Assembly: GCF_014647075.1 (NCBI RefSeq)
Contig: NZ_BMOM01000012.1
Coordinates: 26,781-90,780, forward strand
Reading direction: 5' to 3'
Length of the DNA: 64,000 nt
Origin: Deinococcus aerophilus
GTDB lineage: Bacteria; Deinococcota; Deinococci; Deinococcales; Deinococcaceae
The notes under the pieces are model-generated. The model was given only the letters and a program-made list of their open reading frames with translations. It was not told the DNA's origin and did not search any database. Below are positions 29,268 through 41,006 of this stretch, in pieces; the first letter of the stretch is position 1, and the number at the start of each line of letters is the position of its first letter. Both the position numbers and the translations under genes were made by a program.

Positions 29268-29891
29268 ATGTCTTCCGAGCCTTCCCCGGTGGCGGGCGTG
29301 CTGCTCGCCGCGGGCCGCAGCGTCCGCATGGTCCAGCCCAAGCAGCTTGCTGTGCTGGGCGGGCAGCCGCTGTGCCGCCACGCGGCGCGTGCTCTCGCGG
29401 CGGCCTACACGCCGCTGCTCGCGGTGGTGCCTCCCGGCGAGGTCGGTGAGGGAATCCGCGCGGCACTGAGCGGCCTGGAGTTTGCCTTCGTGGTCAATCC
29501 CCACCCGGAGCGCGGTCTGGCCTCCTCGTTCCGGGTGGCCGCGGGGGCGTTGCCCGGCGGCCTGGGCGGCGCGGCCTTCGCGCTGGCCGACATGCCGCTG
29601 GTAACGGCGGCGCTGCACCGGGAGCTGCTGCGTGCCTTCCGGGAGACCGGTGCGCCCGTGGTGCTGGCGGCCTACGGCGAGGGCAAGGAGGCCGTGCGCG
29701 CTCCGCCGCACCTGCTGCGCGCCGATCTGTTGCCCGCGCTGCTCACCCTGCCCGACGCCGACCACGGCCCCCGGTCGGTGCTGGCCGCCCACGCGCGCGG
29801 GGCGGTGACCTGCCATTTTCCCGCCGAACTGCTGCTGGACGTGGACACGCCGCAGGCGCTCGCGGCAGCTGTGGAACGGCTGAACCTTTGA
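29268..29891 (+). CDS. MobA/MocA-like nucleotidyltransferase
   Basis: A 207-residue NTP transferase. The N-terminal nucleotide-binding signature is [24 protein letters not shown], the usual LAAGxSxRMG-PK pattern with Val in place of Gly, and the metal-binding Asp is in [10 protein letters not shown]. MocA transfers CMP to molybdopterin, making the cytosine-dinucleotide cofactor of CO dehydrogenase and xanthine-dehydrogenase-family enzymes. Proximity to coxG/D/E homologues favours MocA over MobA. The ATG lies 6 nt after TAGCAT (29256-29261), a leaderless pattern. Confidence 0.8.
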   Translation: MSSEPSPVAGVLLAAGRSVRMVQPKQLAVLGGQPLCRHAARALAAAYTPLLAVVPPGEVGEGIRAALSGLEFAFVVNPHPERGLASSFRVAAGALPGGLGGAAFALADMPLVTAALHRELLRAFRETGAPVVLAAYGEGKEAVRAPPHLLRADLLPALLTLPDADHGPRSVLAAHARGAVTCHFPAELLLDVDTPQALAAAVERLNL

Positions 29892-29922
29892 GGTCGCCCG
29901 GCCGCGCTACCCTGGGTTCCAT

Positions 29923-31194
29923 ATGTCTGACGCTGCCCACCCTGAAATGTCTACCCCCCCACCCTCCGCAGCGCTGCTGACGCTGGAGATCGAGAAACTG
30001 GTCGCGGGCGGCCTGGGGCTGGCCCGGGACGGCGACGGCGTGGTGCTTGTGCGCGGCGCGCTGCCCGGCGAACGGGTCACGGCGCGGGTGCGCGCGGGCC
30101 GGGGCGTGCGCCAGGGCGTGGTGCAGGAGGTTCTGAATGCCAGCCCCGACCGTGTGGAGGCCCCCGAGCTGCCCACCGCCGACCTCGCCCACGCGTCCTA
30201 CGCCGCGCAACTGAGATTCAAGCGCGACTTCGTGACCGAGGCGCTGATCCGCATCGCCAAGGTCCGCCACCCCGTGAACGAGACGGTGCCCAGCCCGAGC
30301 GAGTGGCACTACCGCAACGCCGCGCAGTACCTGGTGACGCCGCAGGGCCTGGCCTACCGCGAGCGGCGCGGCCGCGACCCGCTGGTGGTGCACGGCGACC
30401 CGCTGGTGATGCAGGCCATCGCGGACGTGGTGGCCCGCCTGGACCCGGCGTTGCTCGACCCGGCCACCGAAATCGCCTTCCGGGCCAGCCTGCTCACCGG
30501 CGAGGTCGTGGCCGCCGTGATCGGTGCCGGAGAGACGCGCACCTTCCTGCGCGCCAGTGACCACCTGATGAACGCCGGGGTGGTCGGGGTCTCGCTGGCG
30601 CAGCCCGCCGGACGCCGCTTCAGCGCGGGCGTGCGCCTGATCGCCGGAGAGGCGGACATCCGCGAGCAGTTCGGGCGCGTGCAGGTCAGCGTCAGCGCCA
30701 CCGGCTTCGCGCAGGTCAACCCGCCGGCGGCGGGGCTGGCGTATGTGCGGGCCGCCGAACTGGCGGGTTCGGGCGAGCATGCCGTGGACCTGTACGGCGG
30801 CTCGGGCGCCATCGGCCGTCACCTGGCCCCCAACTTCCGGCGCGTGACCGTGCTGGACGCCGCCGCCGAGGCCCTGGCACGTGGGCGGCAGGACGTGGCC
30901 GAGAGTGGTGAGACCAACGTGACCTTCCGGGACGGGGACGCCGCCCGCTTCAGCGAACTGGGCACCGACGTGATCGTGGTTGATCCGCCGCGGGCCGGGC
31001 TGGAGGAGGGAGCGCGCGAGCACATCCATTCCTCCACCGCCGACCGGCTGGTGTACATCTCCTGCGATCCGGCCACCTGGGCGCGTGACGTGGGCGACCT
31101 GACCCGGCGCGGCTGGAAGCTGGGCGAGGTCACGCCCCACGACTTCTACCCGCAGACCAGCCACGTCGAGCTCGTCAGCGTGTTTAACCGCTAG
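29923..31194 (+). CDS. TrmA/RlmD-family RNA (uracil-5-)-methyltransferase without Fe-S cysteines
   Basis: A 423-residue class I RNA methyltransferase. An N-terminal TRAM domain (about 18-75) is followed by the catalytic domain with SAM motif [22 protein letters not shown] (motif IV), the nucleophilic Cys in [12 protein letters not shown], and the general base Glu in SHVELVSVF. It should make 5-methyluridine in tRNA or 23S rRNA. The CxxxxxCxxC cluster that holds [4Fe-4S] in RlmD is replaced by [17 protein letters not shown], with no cysteines. TACCCT lies 9 nt before the ATG. Exact rRNA or tRNA target unknown. Confidence 0.85.
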   Translation: MSDAAHPEMSTPPPSAALLTLEIEKLVAGGLGLARDGDGVVLVRGALPGERVTARVRAGRGVRQGVVQEVLNASPDRVEAPELPTADLAHASYAAQLRFKRDFVTEALIRIAKVRHPVNETVPSPSEWHYRNAAQYLVTPQGLAYRERRGRDPLVVHGDPLVMQAIADVVARLDPALLDPATEIAFRASLLTGEVVAAVIGAGETRTFLRASDHLMNAGVVGVSLAQPAGRRFSAGVRLIAGEADIREQFGRVQVSVSATGFAQVNPPAAGLAYVRAAELAGSGEHAVDLYGGSGAIGRHLAPNFRRVTVLDAAAEALARGRQDVAESGETNVTFRDGDAARFSELGTDVIVVDPPRAGLEEGAREHIHSSTADRLVYISCDPATWARDVGDLTRRGWKLGEVTPHDFYPQTSHVELVSVFNR

Positions 31195-31281
31195 GCCGCC
31201 CCCCGGCACCGCCCGCTTTCTCTGGCCGGCTGCAGCGTCCGCTCATCTTCTGCGGGCCTGCGGGGCGTTAGCGTGCCGGGC

Positions 31282-31689
31282 ATGAGGCGGCGCGTGTGGA
31301 GTGGGGTGTTGCTGGCCGCGTCGCTGTGCGCGTGCCAGCCGCCGCCCGATCCCCGTGTTGCTGAGCTGAGCGCCCGCGTCAGCGCGCTGGAGGCCGAGGT
31401 CCGCGCTCTGAAGGCCGCCCAGCACAGTGGAGGCCCGGCGGGGGCGACGGACGCCGGAGACGTGACTGCCCGCGCCGCCGCCCAGAACTGCGCCAATGCC
31501 CTGACCCGCATGCTGGAGACCTTCCGGCAGGACAGCATTGACCGCCGGTATCCCACGCCCGCGCAGGTCGAACTGCCCGGCGCGTGTGCGGGCCAGCGCG
31601 TGAACTGGGTCACGCTGGAGGCGCAGGCGTATACCTTCAGCCTCACCGACAGGGCCGGCAAGGAACAGCTGCGTCAGCGCGGGCCGTAA
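31282..31689 (+). CDS. putative lipoprotein, 135 aa
   Basis: Unrecognised exported protein. The N-terminus MRRRVWSGVLLAASLCAC has a basic region, hydrophobic core and a lipobox-like LCAC, so Cys18 may be lipidated. Residues about 27-50 form a short coiled coil (VAELSARVSALEAEVRALKAAQ region), followed by a globular C-terminal part with two more cysteines that could pair. The start at 31282 is favoured because TAGCGT (31269-31274) lies 7 nt upstream. Its end overlaps the convergent gene by 16 bp. Confidence 0.6.
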   Translation: MRRRVWSGVLLAASLCACQPPPDPRVAELSARVSALEAEVRALKAAQHSGGPAGATDAGDVTARAAAQNCANALTRMLETFRQDSIDRRYPTPAQVELPGACAGQRVNWVTLEAQAYTFSLTDRAGKEQLRQRGP

Positions 31690-32195
31690 GCCGGGGTGCG
31701 GACCACCGGATCGTCGGTGCGGTCCTGCTCGAGCAGCACGCCAAAGGTGGTCACCTGCGGGCCGGTGAAGCCCACCACGAAGGCCCAGACCTCCTGCGGT
31801 GCCTTCTCGAAGATGGCGCTGCGGACATACACCGCCTCCCCGCCCTGCATGAAGGTCCGCTCCCGCACCACCCGGAGTTCGGCTCCGTACTGCTCGAGGC
31901 CGGTCTTGCGGAAGGCCGTGAAGCCCTCCAGCGTGCCCCACTGTGCGCGCACTGCCGGGGAAAAGGACTGCCACAGGGGATTCAGATTGACCGCCAGGAA
32001 CCCGGTCATCAGCGCCCGCCCGCGCGTCAGGGCCGCCTGTTCAGGGGCGTTTCGGGTCGCGGGACCAGTGGGGGCCGGAGAGGTGGCGGGCGTGGCCGGA
32101 ATGGCCGGAGCCGGGGACTGCGCCGCCGCCGGGACCGCCGTCCCCAGGGCCAGCGTCAGGAGGGCGGGGAAGGCCGGCAGCGCTCTGGAGTTCAT
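31674..32195 (-). CDS. hypothetical secreted protein, 173 aa
   Basis: A protein with an N-terminal signal peptide (MNSRALPAFPALLTLALGTAVPAAAQ), a Pro/Ala/Thr linker to about residue 50, and a compact C-terminal domain of about 120 residues (LMTGFLAVNLNPLWQSFSPAVRAQWG, then a beta-rich part EAVYVRSAIF). I cannot assign a family; the domain resembles DUF3887/SnoaL-type secreted folds only loosely. The ATG lies 5 nt after TACGCT (32201-32206). It overlaps the preceding plus-strand lipoprotein gene by 16 bp at the 3' ends. Confidence 0.6.
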   Translation of the reverse strand: MNSRALPAFPALLTLALGTAVPAAAQSPAPAIPATPATSPAPTGPATRNAPEQAALTRGRALMTGFLAVNLNPLWQSFSPAVRAQWGTLEGFTAFRKTGLEQYGAELRVVRERTFMQGGEAVYVRSAIFEKAPQEVWAFVVGFTGPQVTTFGVLLEQDRTDDPVVRTPAYGPR

Positions 32196-32275
32196 GCTCC
32201 AGCGTACCGGACATGGGGTGGGCCGGGCTGTCAGCGCGCCGACCATCCCGCGCATTCATGGGGTCCTGGCGCGGC

Positions 32276-33142
32276 TCACTTCAGCTCCTCGTGCTGGGGT
32301 GGGGCCAGCGCCAGCATCCGCTCCAGGGTCACCGCCACGCCGTCGTCGGCGTTGCTCAGGGTCGTCTCGTCCGCCGCCGCCAGGGCCTCGGGCTCGGCAT
32401 TGGCGACCGCCACCCCACGGCCGGCCCAGGCGAGCATCTCGGCGTCGTTCGGGGCGTCCCCGAAGGCGAGGACCTCGCGGCGGTCCACCCCCAGCATTTT
32501 GCACAGCCGGTCCAGCCCCCAGGCCTTGCTGACCCCCTCGGCCAGCACCTCCAGAAACGGCGCGCCGCTGTGGGTCACGGCGTAGCTGCCCAGCCCCAGC
32601 GCCCCCATCTCGGCGAGCAGGGCACGCGGAGGCAGCGCCGGATGGCGCACGATGAGTTTCAGGCTCGGCCCGGTGAGCACGTCCTCCAGCGTAGAGGCCC
32701 CCATCTCGTCCGGCGCGCGCTTGTGGTCCTCGAACTGGGCCAGAGCCGCGTAGCCCTCCTGCGCCACAAAGACCTCGCCCCTTTCCCGTACGCTCGCGAA
32801 CAGCACGCCCGGCACCCGCTCGGTCAGCGCCCGCGCCAGCGCCCGTTGCGCCGCCACCGGCACGTGCGCCTCGAACAGCGTCTCGCCGCTGCCCAGGTGA
32901 AGCCCGTGCGCGCCGTTGCCGCACAGGGCGTAGTCCATGAAGCCCGCCACCTCGGCAATATGCCGAATGCCCCGCGGCTGCCGGGCCGTGACCGGCACGA
33001 CGTGGATTCCCGCCGCCCGCGCGGTGTCCAGCGCCCGGCGGGTGCGCGGGCTGACGCTGTGGTCGGGGCGCAGCAGAGTACCGTCCAGATCGGTGGCGAT
33101 CAGGCGGATGGGGCGAGTGGCGGACCTACGGCGCGGCGCCAT
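32276..33142 (-). CDS. Cof-type HAD-IIB phosphatase
   Basis: A 288-residue HAD hydrolase of class IIB. Motif [16 protein letters not shown], motif [11 protein letters not shown], motif III with Lys in [14 protein letters not shown], motif [19 protein letters not shown]. The large alpha/beta cap sits between motifs II and III. Such enzymes dephosphorylate sugar phosphates or FMN-type substrates. Its start overlaps the end of acpS by 17 bp, so the two are co-transcribed. Confidence 0.9.
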   Translation of the reverse strand: MAPRRRSATRPIRLIATDLDGTLLRPDHSVSPRTRRALDTARAAGIHVVPVTARQPRGIRHIAEVAGFMDYALCGNGAHGLHLGSGETLFEAHVPVAAQRALARALTERVPGVLFASVRERGEVFVAQEGYAALAQFEDHKRAPDEMGASTLEDVLTGPSLKLIVRHPALPPRALLAEMGALGLGSYAVTHSGAPFLEVLAEGVSKAWGLDRLCKMLGVDRREVLAFGDAPNDAEMLAWAGRGVAVANAEPEALAAADETTLSNADDGVAVTLERMLALAPPQHEELK

Positions 33143-33527
33143 GGCCCCGGTCCTCCAGCACCACCACCGCCGAGGCGTGTTCCTTGGTATGGGTCAGGGT
33201 GAGGTGGGCGACCCAGCCGTGGGCCTGCATCTCGGCCCCGATTTCGGGAACGAAGGCGAGTGCCGGGCGCGTGAAGGGAAAGGGGCCGCCGGGCGTGGAG
33301 GTGCGGGTGACCCACACGTCGCGCCAGCCGTGGGGGCGCGGCCAGACCTTCTGAAAGGCCTCCTTGGCGGCGAAACGGGCGGCCAGGCTGGGGGCGGGGT
33401 CTTGCAGGCGGGCGCAGTAGGCCAGTTCCTCGGGAGAAAACAGTTTCTCCGCGCGCGTTCCCTCACGCTCCAGCATGCGGCGGATGCGCGCGATCTCGAT
33501 CAGGTCATGGCCCACGGCAACGATCAT
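33126..33527 (-). CDS. acpS: holo-[acyl-carrier-protein] synthase
   Basis: A 133-residue phosphopantetheinyl transferase that converts apo-ACP to holo-ACP. The Mg-binding Asp is in [11 protein letters not shown] and the Glu in [13 protein letters not shown]; the C-terminal [15 protein letters not shown] matches the family. The ATG lies 7 nt after TAGCAT (33535-33540), consistent with leaderless transcription. The promoter backs directly onto that of the MNT-HEPN fusion gene (33560-33565), about 20 bp away. Confidence 0.93.
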   Translation of the reverse strand: MIVAVGHDLIEIARIRRMLEREGTRAEKLFSPEELAYCARLQDPAPSLAARFAAKEAFQKVWPRPHGWRDVWVTRTSTPGGPFPFTRPALAFVPEIGAEMQAHGWVAHLTLTHTKEHASAVVVLEDRGHGAAP

Positions 33528-33571
33528 GGACAGAATGCTAGCGCGTGGGCGCGGGCGGGTATCCTCGGGCG

Positions 33572-34279
33572 GTGACGTCTTCCGGCCCGCCCCTGTTTCC
33601 CGATACCAGCCTGCAGGATGTGGCCCGCGTGATCCGCTCGGTGGAGCCCGCGTGGCGGCAGATGGGCGTCTCCCGCGTGCGGATTTTCGGCTCGGTGGCG
33701 CGCGGCGAGGCCACCGACCTGTCGGACGTGGACCTGCTCGTGGACTTTGCGGGCGAGGCCGGACTGCTGGACCTGATGCACGTCAAGGCCCTGTTCGAGG
33801 ACACCCTGCGCCGCCGCATTGACGTGCTGACCGAGGGCGGCCTCAAGCCCCAGCTGCGCCGCGAGATCCTGGCCGACGCGGTGGACGTGACCCACTTGCC
33901 CCGTCATCCGAAGTCCAGCCACCGGAGCAAGCGCTGGCGCTGGCGCGTTCACGACATTCTGGACGCCCTGGACCGCGTGCGCGACTACACGGCGGAGCAT
34001 ACCCTGGACACCTTCCTGGCCGATCACCGGACCCAGGACGCCGTGCTGCGCAACCTGTCCCGGCTGGGCGAGACGACCAAGTTCGTTCCGCAGAGCGTGG
34101 AGGACCGCTGGCCGGACGTGCCGTGGGCGTATCTGCGCGACATCCGCAATCTGGTGGCGCACGATTACTTCGGCATTGACCCGGCGCTGGTGTGGCACAC
34201 CGCGACCTCGGAACTCGTCAACATCCGCCCCGCCTTGCAGGCGCTGGCAGACGGGGCAGAGGAGAGGAGCGGGCGCTAA
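33572..34279 (+). CDS. fused MntA-HepT type protein (MNT nucleotidyltransferase + HEPN)
   Basis: A single 235-residue polypeptide joining two parts usually encoded separately in MntA-HepT toxin-antitoxin pairs. Residues about 15-110 are a minimal nucleotidyltransferase with Gly40-Ser41, ten residues, Asp52-Val-Asp54 (GSx10DxD) and a third acidic residue, Asp84. Residues about 123-230 are a HEPN/DUF86 domain with Arg192-NLVA-His197-Asp-Tyr199, which matches the RX4HXY catalytic motif. In two-gene systems HepT is an RNase and MntA silences it by adding AMP to that Tyr. The fusion should modify itself in cis. The GTG start lies 6 nt after TATCCT (33560-33565), so it is leaderless. All key residues of both domains appear intact. 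Confidence 0.88.
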   Translation: MTSSGPPLFPDTSLQDVARVIRSVEPAWRQMGVSRVRIFGSVARGEATDLSDVDLLVDFAGEAGLLDLMHVKALFEDTLRRRIDVLTEGGLKPQLRREILADAVDVTHLPRHPKSSHRSKRWRWRVHDILDALDRVRDYTAEHTLDTFLADHRTQDAVLRNLSRLGETTKFVPQSVEDRWPDVPWAYLRDIRNLVAHDYFGIDPALVWHTATSELVNIRPALQALADGAEERSGR

Positions 34280-34289
34280 GCCGGGCCGC

Positions 34290-35231
34290 TCAGTTCCAGC
34301 CCAGGCCCGAGCGCTCCTGCCAGTAGTGGGCCGGCGACATGGCGAGGTCGGCCAGGGCGTCCGCCTCCAGCCGCAGGTCCAGGGCCCGCAGGTTGCTGCG
34401 CAGCTGCGCCGTGGTGGTCGCTCCACTCAGAACCACGTCGGCCCACGGCTGGGCCAGAGCGGCGGCCAGCGCCACGGCGTCGGGGGTGACCTCCAGAGCC
34501 TGGGCCAGCCGGGTCAGCGCGGGCGGCGGCGTTCCCCGCGCGGTCAGGCGGCCGTTGGCGACCGTCTCCTTGACCACCACCGCCCAGCCCGCCGCATGTG
34601 CCTGGGCCAGCGCCGCGCCCGCTGAGGGTTCCAGCACGTTCCAGGTGGCCTGTACCACGCTCAGCGGGTTGCGGCCCTCCACCGAGACGTCCAGCGCCCG
34701 CCGCAGGGTCTCGGCCTGCCCCGGTCCGCTGGTGCTCAGGCCCACGCGCACGCCCGAGGCCGCGAGTTCCGCGAGCCGCGCGAGCACCCGCCCGTTTTCC
34801 AACACACCCGTCTCCAGCGTCGCGGAGTGGATCAGGTAAAGGTCCGGGGCACGGTCCAGGGCCGCCAGGGTTTCGGGCCATTGCCGCACCAGCGTGTCCA
34901 GATCATGACTCTTGACCTCGTGCGTACGGGCGTCGGTGCGCCAGTCCGCGACGTAGGTGTAGCCCCACTTGCTGCCCACCGTGGCGGTGTGTCCGCGCCC
35001 GCGCAGCCAGCCGCCCAGAAAGGCCTCGGCGCGGCCATAGCTGCGCGCGGCGTCGTAGTAGCGCACGCCGGCCGCCCACGCGGCGTCCAGGACAGTCCAG
35101 GCGTTGTCCTGCAGGGCCTGCACGTCCTTGTGGGGCAGGTCCCGGTCATGGCCCAGGTTGATGTATCCGGGCCGGCCCAGTGCGGCGAGGCCCAGGCCCA
35201 GGCGGGGGGAAGCGGGAGGCAGGAGGTTCAT
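34290..35231 (-). CDS. aldo/keto reductase
   Basis: A 313-residue aldo/keto reductase of the D-threo-aldose/pyridoxal-like branch. Seen: Asp and Tyr in RYYDAARSYGRAEA, Lys in VGSKWGYTYVAD, and His in LYLIHSATLETG. The C-terminal LSGATTTAQL binds the NADP phosphate. Its start overlaps the stop of the small upstream gene by 4 bp (ATGA), so the pair is translationally coupled. Convergent with the MNT-HEPN gene, 10 bp apart. Confidence 0.9.
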   Translation of the reverse strand: MNLLPPASPRLGLGLAALGRPGYINLGHDRDLPHKDVQALQDNAWTVLDAAWAAGVRYYDAARSYGRAEAFLGGWLRGRGHTATVGSKWGYTYVADWRTDARTHEVKSHDLDTLVRQWPETLAALDRAPDLYLIHSATLETGVLENGRVLARLAELAASGVRVGLSTSGPGQAETLRRALDVSVEGRNPLSVVQATWNVLEPSAGAALAQAHAAGWAVVVKETVANGRLTARGTPPPALTRLAQALEVTPDAVALAAALAQPWADVVLSGATTTAQLRSNLRALDLRLEADALADLAMSPAHYWQERSGLGWN

Positions 35232-35476
35232 CTGCCTGCCCCTCTGGGCAGATCACCGGTGGGTGCGGCAGGGACGGTCAGGTGAAGGACGCTGTGCCGG
35301 GCCGGCGTGAGGCTGCACAGCGGGTGCATCACACCGAATTCAGCGTCCGGGGCCGGGTAAAGTCCATGCCCGGTATTGCTGTCTTCGTCCGCCGTTTCAC
35401 GCAGGAAACTGCTGTAGGCCAGCGCGGACGTGATGGATAAATCGGCGCGTATGGCGTCGCGCAGCTGGGTGTCCAT
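35228..35476 (-). CDS. hypothetical protein, 82 aa, coupled to aldo/keto reductase
   Basis: Unrecognised small protein, MDTQLRDAIRADLSITSALA at its start and otherwise without clear motifs. The main evidence that it is real is the ATGA overlap with the aldo/keto reductase start. The ATG at 35476 lies 7 nt after TATAGA on the minus strand, a leaderless-type promoter; a GTG at 35512 would add 12 residues. Confidence 0.55.
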   Translation of the reverse strand: MDTQLRDAIRADLSITSALAYSSFLRETADEDSNTGHGLYPAPDAEFGVMHPLCSLTPARHSVLHLTVPAAPTGDLPRGAGR

Positions 35477-35597
35477 AAAGGCATCTATAGGGGTGTGGCG
35501 CTGCACATTCACTTGAGACCAGTATGGCCCACCTGACGTCAGCCACGGGGAAATGCTCCGGCCCGGTGGCCTGCCTGCGCGTCAGATTCTAGAAAGT

Positions 35598-35626
35598 TTG
35601 TGTGGCGATAATTGAGATCAGATAAA
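35598..35626 (+). promoter_or_regulatory. possible promoter of the 64-aa protein gene
   Basis: TTGTGT (35598-35603) and GATAAA (35621-35626) with a 17-bp spacer, about 36 nt before the ATG at 35662. The region is AT-rich compared with its surroundings. Confidence 0.45.
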
Positions 35627-35661
35627 GAAACCGCTCATTTTTGGGGCGGGTTGGGGGACCT

Positions 35662-35856
35662 ATGAAGGAAGCGAAGACTGCTCTGAAACCCGTCGCCTTT
35701 GACCCGCAGAACATGGAGCGGGGCGATGACGGTGACCTCTACCACCTGCCCACCCTGCGCCTGCTGCTCGCTGCCGGCCGCCTGTCTCATGACAGCGCCG
35801 GATACCGGCTGCTGATGCAGCACGCCGCGTCGTTACAGCCCCGTCTGATCGCCTGA
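35662..35856 (+). CDS. hypothetical protein, 64 aa
   Basis: Small unrecognised protein beginning MKEAKTALKPVAFDPQNMER, with a helical C-terminal half (LPTLRLLLAAGRLSHDSAGY). A GGGGGA ribosome-binding site lies 4-9 nt before the ATG and a plausible promoter lies upstream. No signal or membrane segment. Confidence 0.5.
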   Translation: MKEAKTALKPVAFDPQNMERGDDGDLYHLPTLRLLLAAGRLSHDSAGYRLLMQHAASLQPRLIA

Positions 35857-36017
35857 CCGCCCTTGCTGCCGCCCTCACCATTGGGGCGATGGGCGAGTAT
35901 CCCGCGCCGTGTGACCGGCCGGCTTCTCTCAGGACGAGCCGCCCTGGTGTGGCCCACGGGGCAAGGGCGGCGAGGGCGCACCGACATGAATGCGCCTGCT
36001 TAGAGGCCTCACCACCA

Positions 36018-36040
36018 ACCTAACGCTCGTTAGGTAGACT
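36018..36040 (+). promoter_or_regulatory. PaaR-type operator overlapping the paaA promoter
   Basis: A perfect 8-bp-arm palindrome ACCTAACG-CT-CGTTAGGT (36018-36035), immediately followed by and sharing its last T with TAGACT (36035-36040), the likely -10. It matches the CNAACGNNCGTTNG box reported for the TetR-family repressor PaaR of Thermus, which is released by phenylacetyl-CoA. No paaR gene is in the window. An AGGAGG site (36052-36057) then serves paaA. Confidence 0.8.
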
Positions 36041-36063
36041 GGGGTTATCTCAGGAGGTCCCCT

Positions 36064-37029
<966 letters not shown>

Positions 37030-37154
37030 CGGAAAACAGGTCGGGGGGCGGGCCGCAGTCCACGCATGTGGAGGCTGCGCCTGCCCACGCCCTCCTGTTG
37101 AGGTTCAGCGCTTCCGCTTTTCTTTCCGCGCCCCCAGGGCGCCCGAGGACAACC

Positions 37155-37831
37155 ATGACCCAGTCTCCTTCACAATCTCCAACGCACGACACCCAGTGGC
37201 CGCGCTGGGAAGTTTTTAAACAGGACAGCGAGAAACGCCCGTATCAGGCGGTGGGCAGCGTGCATGCCGGCGATCCCGATCACGCGCTGCTGACCGCCCG
37301 CAATGTCTTTGTGCGCCGCCCCGCCGCCGTGAGCCTGTGGGCCGTGCGCGAGGCCGACATCCTGAGCGCCACACCCGAGGAACTCGCCGCCCATCCGGCG
37401 GTGCTGGATACGCCCGGCGAGGCCGATACGTACCACGTCGGGGTCAAGAAAACCCACAAGCGCAGCATGACCTTCGTGGATCTGGTGGGCACGGTGCAGG
37501 CCAGCGGCCCCGGTGAGGCGCTGCGGCAGGCGCAGGCCGCCCACGCCGACGCCCTGGCGTGGCTGGTCTTTCCCGAGGCGGCCATTGCCCGCACCGACGA
37601 CGATCCGGGCACGGTGGAAAGCTGGTTTGCCCCGGCCAAGGACAAGACCTACAAGCAGCAGCAGTACTACGGCGTGATTGGCAAGCACGTGGGCCAGCTC
37701 AAGCGCGAGGGCCGCATGCCCCGGCGCGTGAATGAGGAGCCGCATGTGGCAGACCACAAGGTCTACGACCACCCGCACGACCAGCCCGCCCGTACCCTTG
37801 AAGCCAACGCCGCAGACGTCGAGGTAAACCC

Positions 37832-37835
<4 letters not shown>
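37155..37835 (+). CDS. paaB: phenylacetyl-CoA epoxidase subunit PaaB with duplicated domain
   Basis: A 226-residue PaaB, more than twice the ~95 residues of E. coli PaaB. Residues 18-70 are a normal PaaB core ([38 protein letters not shown]). Residues 93-144 repeat the same pattern ([41 protein letters not shown]). The tail from about 155 ([17 protein letters not shown]) matches the E. coli C-terminus. PaaB joins PaaAC heterodimers, so an internal duplication may change assembly. Start MTQSPS at 37155; it overlaps paaC by 4 bp. Confidence 0.92.
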
Positions 37836-38614
<779 letters not shown>

Positions 38615-38622
38615 GGAGCCCC

Positions 38623-39123
38623 ATGACTGTTCCCCATGCCCCCCTCACCCCACAGGCCATCTGGGCCGCGCTGGACACGGTTCCTGACCCCGAGATCCCG
38701 GTGGTGTCCGTGACCGACATGGGCATGGTCCGTGACGTGCAGATCGCTCAGGACGGCGCGGTCACCGTGACGTTCACGCCTACCTTCAGCGGCTGCCCGG
38801 CGCTGCACGTCATCCGCGACAGCATCGGCCAGGCGGTGCGCGATCTGGGCGCACCGGCGGTGGAGGTCCGCAGCACCCTCACGCCTCCGTGGACCACCGA
38901 CTGGATCAAGGAGGATGCCCGCGAACGCCTGCGCGAGTACGGCATCGCTCCGCCCGCCCCCGCCGAGGACGGTTTGATTCAGCTGCAGGCCGACGCCACC
39001 CGCTGCCCCCGCTGCGGCAGCTTCGACGTGCGGATGACCGGCAGCTTTGGTCCCACGCTGTGCAAGCGGCTGTATGTCTGCGACGCGTGCAAGGAGCCTT
39101 TCGAGGGCTTCAAGAGCATCTGA
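38623..39123 (+). CDS. paaD: phenylacetyl-CoA epoxidase maturation protein PaaD
   Basis: A 166-residue protein with an N-terminal MIP18/DUF59 domain ([37 protein letters not shown]) and a C-terminal zinc ribbon (CPRCGSFDV and CDACKEPF). It is thought to insert or repair Fe-S centres for the epoxidase system. It ends the operon; no paaE (ferredoxin reductase) follows, and the next gene is on the other strand. Confidence 0.93.
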   Translation: MTVPHAPLTPQAIWAALDTVPDPEIPVVSVTDMGMVRDVQIAQDGAVTVTFTPTFSGCPALHVIRDSIGQAVRDLGAPAVEVRSTLTPPWTTDWIKEDARERLREYGIAPPAPAEDGLIQLQADATRCPRCGSFDVRMTGSFGPTLCKRLYVCDACKEPFEGFKSI

Positions 39124-39125
39124 GC

Positions 39126-39869
39126 TCAGGCCGTCAGAATCAGCGGATCGCCCGTGGTCATCATGATGGTGTGTTCAAAGTGCGCGGCGATGCCCCCGTC
39201 GGTGGTGGAGATTGTCCAGCCGTCCTGCAGCGTTCGGGTACGCCAGCTGCGTCCACTGGACACCATCGGCTCGACGGCGATGACCAGCCCCTGGTGCAGC
39301 GGCTTTTTCAACGCGGGGTGGTAAAAGTTCGGTACGTCCGGCTGTTCGTGGATGGCCCGGCCCACGCCGTGGCCCTGCAGTTCACGCAGCAGGGTGAAAC
39401 CACGCCGCTTCACCTCCGTTTCAATCGCCCTGCCGATCCCGTTGATCGGGCGCCCCGCGCGGGCCGCCGTCATGGCCTGTGCAAACGCGGCCTCGGCGCA
39501 GGCGATCAGGCGAGCCGCCACCGGGGAAACGGGCGGAACGGCCACCGTGGCGGCGGCGTCGGCAACATACCCCCCCACATTCGGCGTGACATCCAGGCAC
39601 ACCACATCACCCGCCGCGAGGGGCCGGTGTGTCGGCAGACCGTGAACGATGTCCTCGTTGACGCTGATAAACACGTTGACGGGGGCGCCGTACTCGGCCC
39701 GCGGCGCGGAGAAAGCGCCATGCTGGGTAAAAATCTGTCCGGCCAGCGTGTCCAGCTCGGCGGGTGTGACGCCGGGTTCCACGGCAGCCTTCAGGGCTTC
39801 GAGGGTCCGGGCGACCACTTTCCCCGCCAGTTTCATTCCTTTCAGATCACGCTCGTTGTTCACCGTCAT
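39126..39869 (-). CDS. map: methionine aminopeptidase type I
   Basis: A 247-residue pita-bread metalloprotease removing N-terminal Met. Metal ligands recognisable: Asp in VCLDVTPNV, Asp in YVADAAATV, His in [10 protein letters not shown], Glu in IAVEPMVS and Glu in AHFEHTIM. The ATG lies 6 nt after TAGAAT (39876-39881), a leaderless pattern. The 3' end abuts paaD with 2 bp between stops. Confidence 0.94.
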   Translation of the reverse strand: MTVNNERDLKGMKLAGKVVARTLEALKAAVEPGVTPAELDTLAGQIFTQHGAFSAPRAEYGAPVNVFISVNEDIVHGLPTHRPLAAGDVVCLDVTPNVGGYVADAAATVAVPPVSPVAARLIACAEAAFAQAMTAARAGRPINGIGRAIETEVKRRGFTLLRELQGHGVGRAIHEQPDVPNFYHPALKKPLHQGLVIAVEPMVSSGRSWRTRTLQDGWTISTTDGGIAAHFEHTIMMTTGDPLILTA

Positions 39870-40004
39870 ACGTGAATTCTAGTCCCGCCCCGTCCTGGCC
39901 CGGCTCCATGACCGCCCTTCCTGCCGCCTGGCCCCTTTCATCTGGTGTTCCACTTCCGAACGGGCGACAGCCCGCGCGGGCCACCGCCTGCTACGCTCCC
40001 TCCA

Positions 40005-40997
<993 letters not shown>

Positions 40998-41006
40998 ATT
41001 GAGGCC

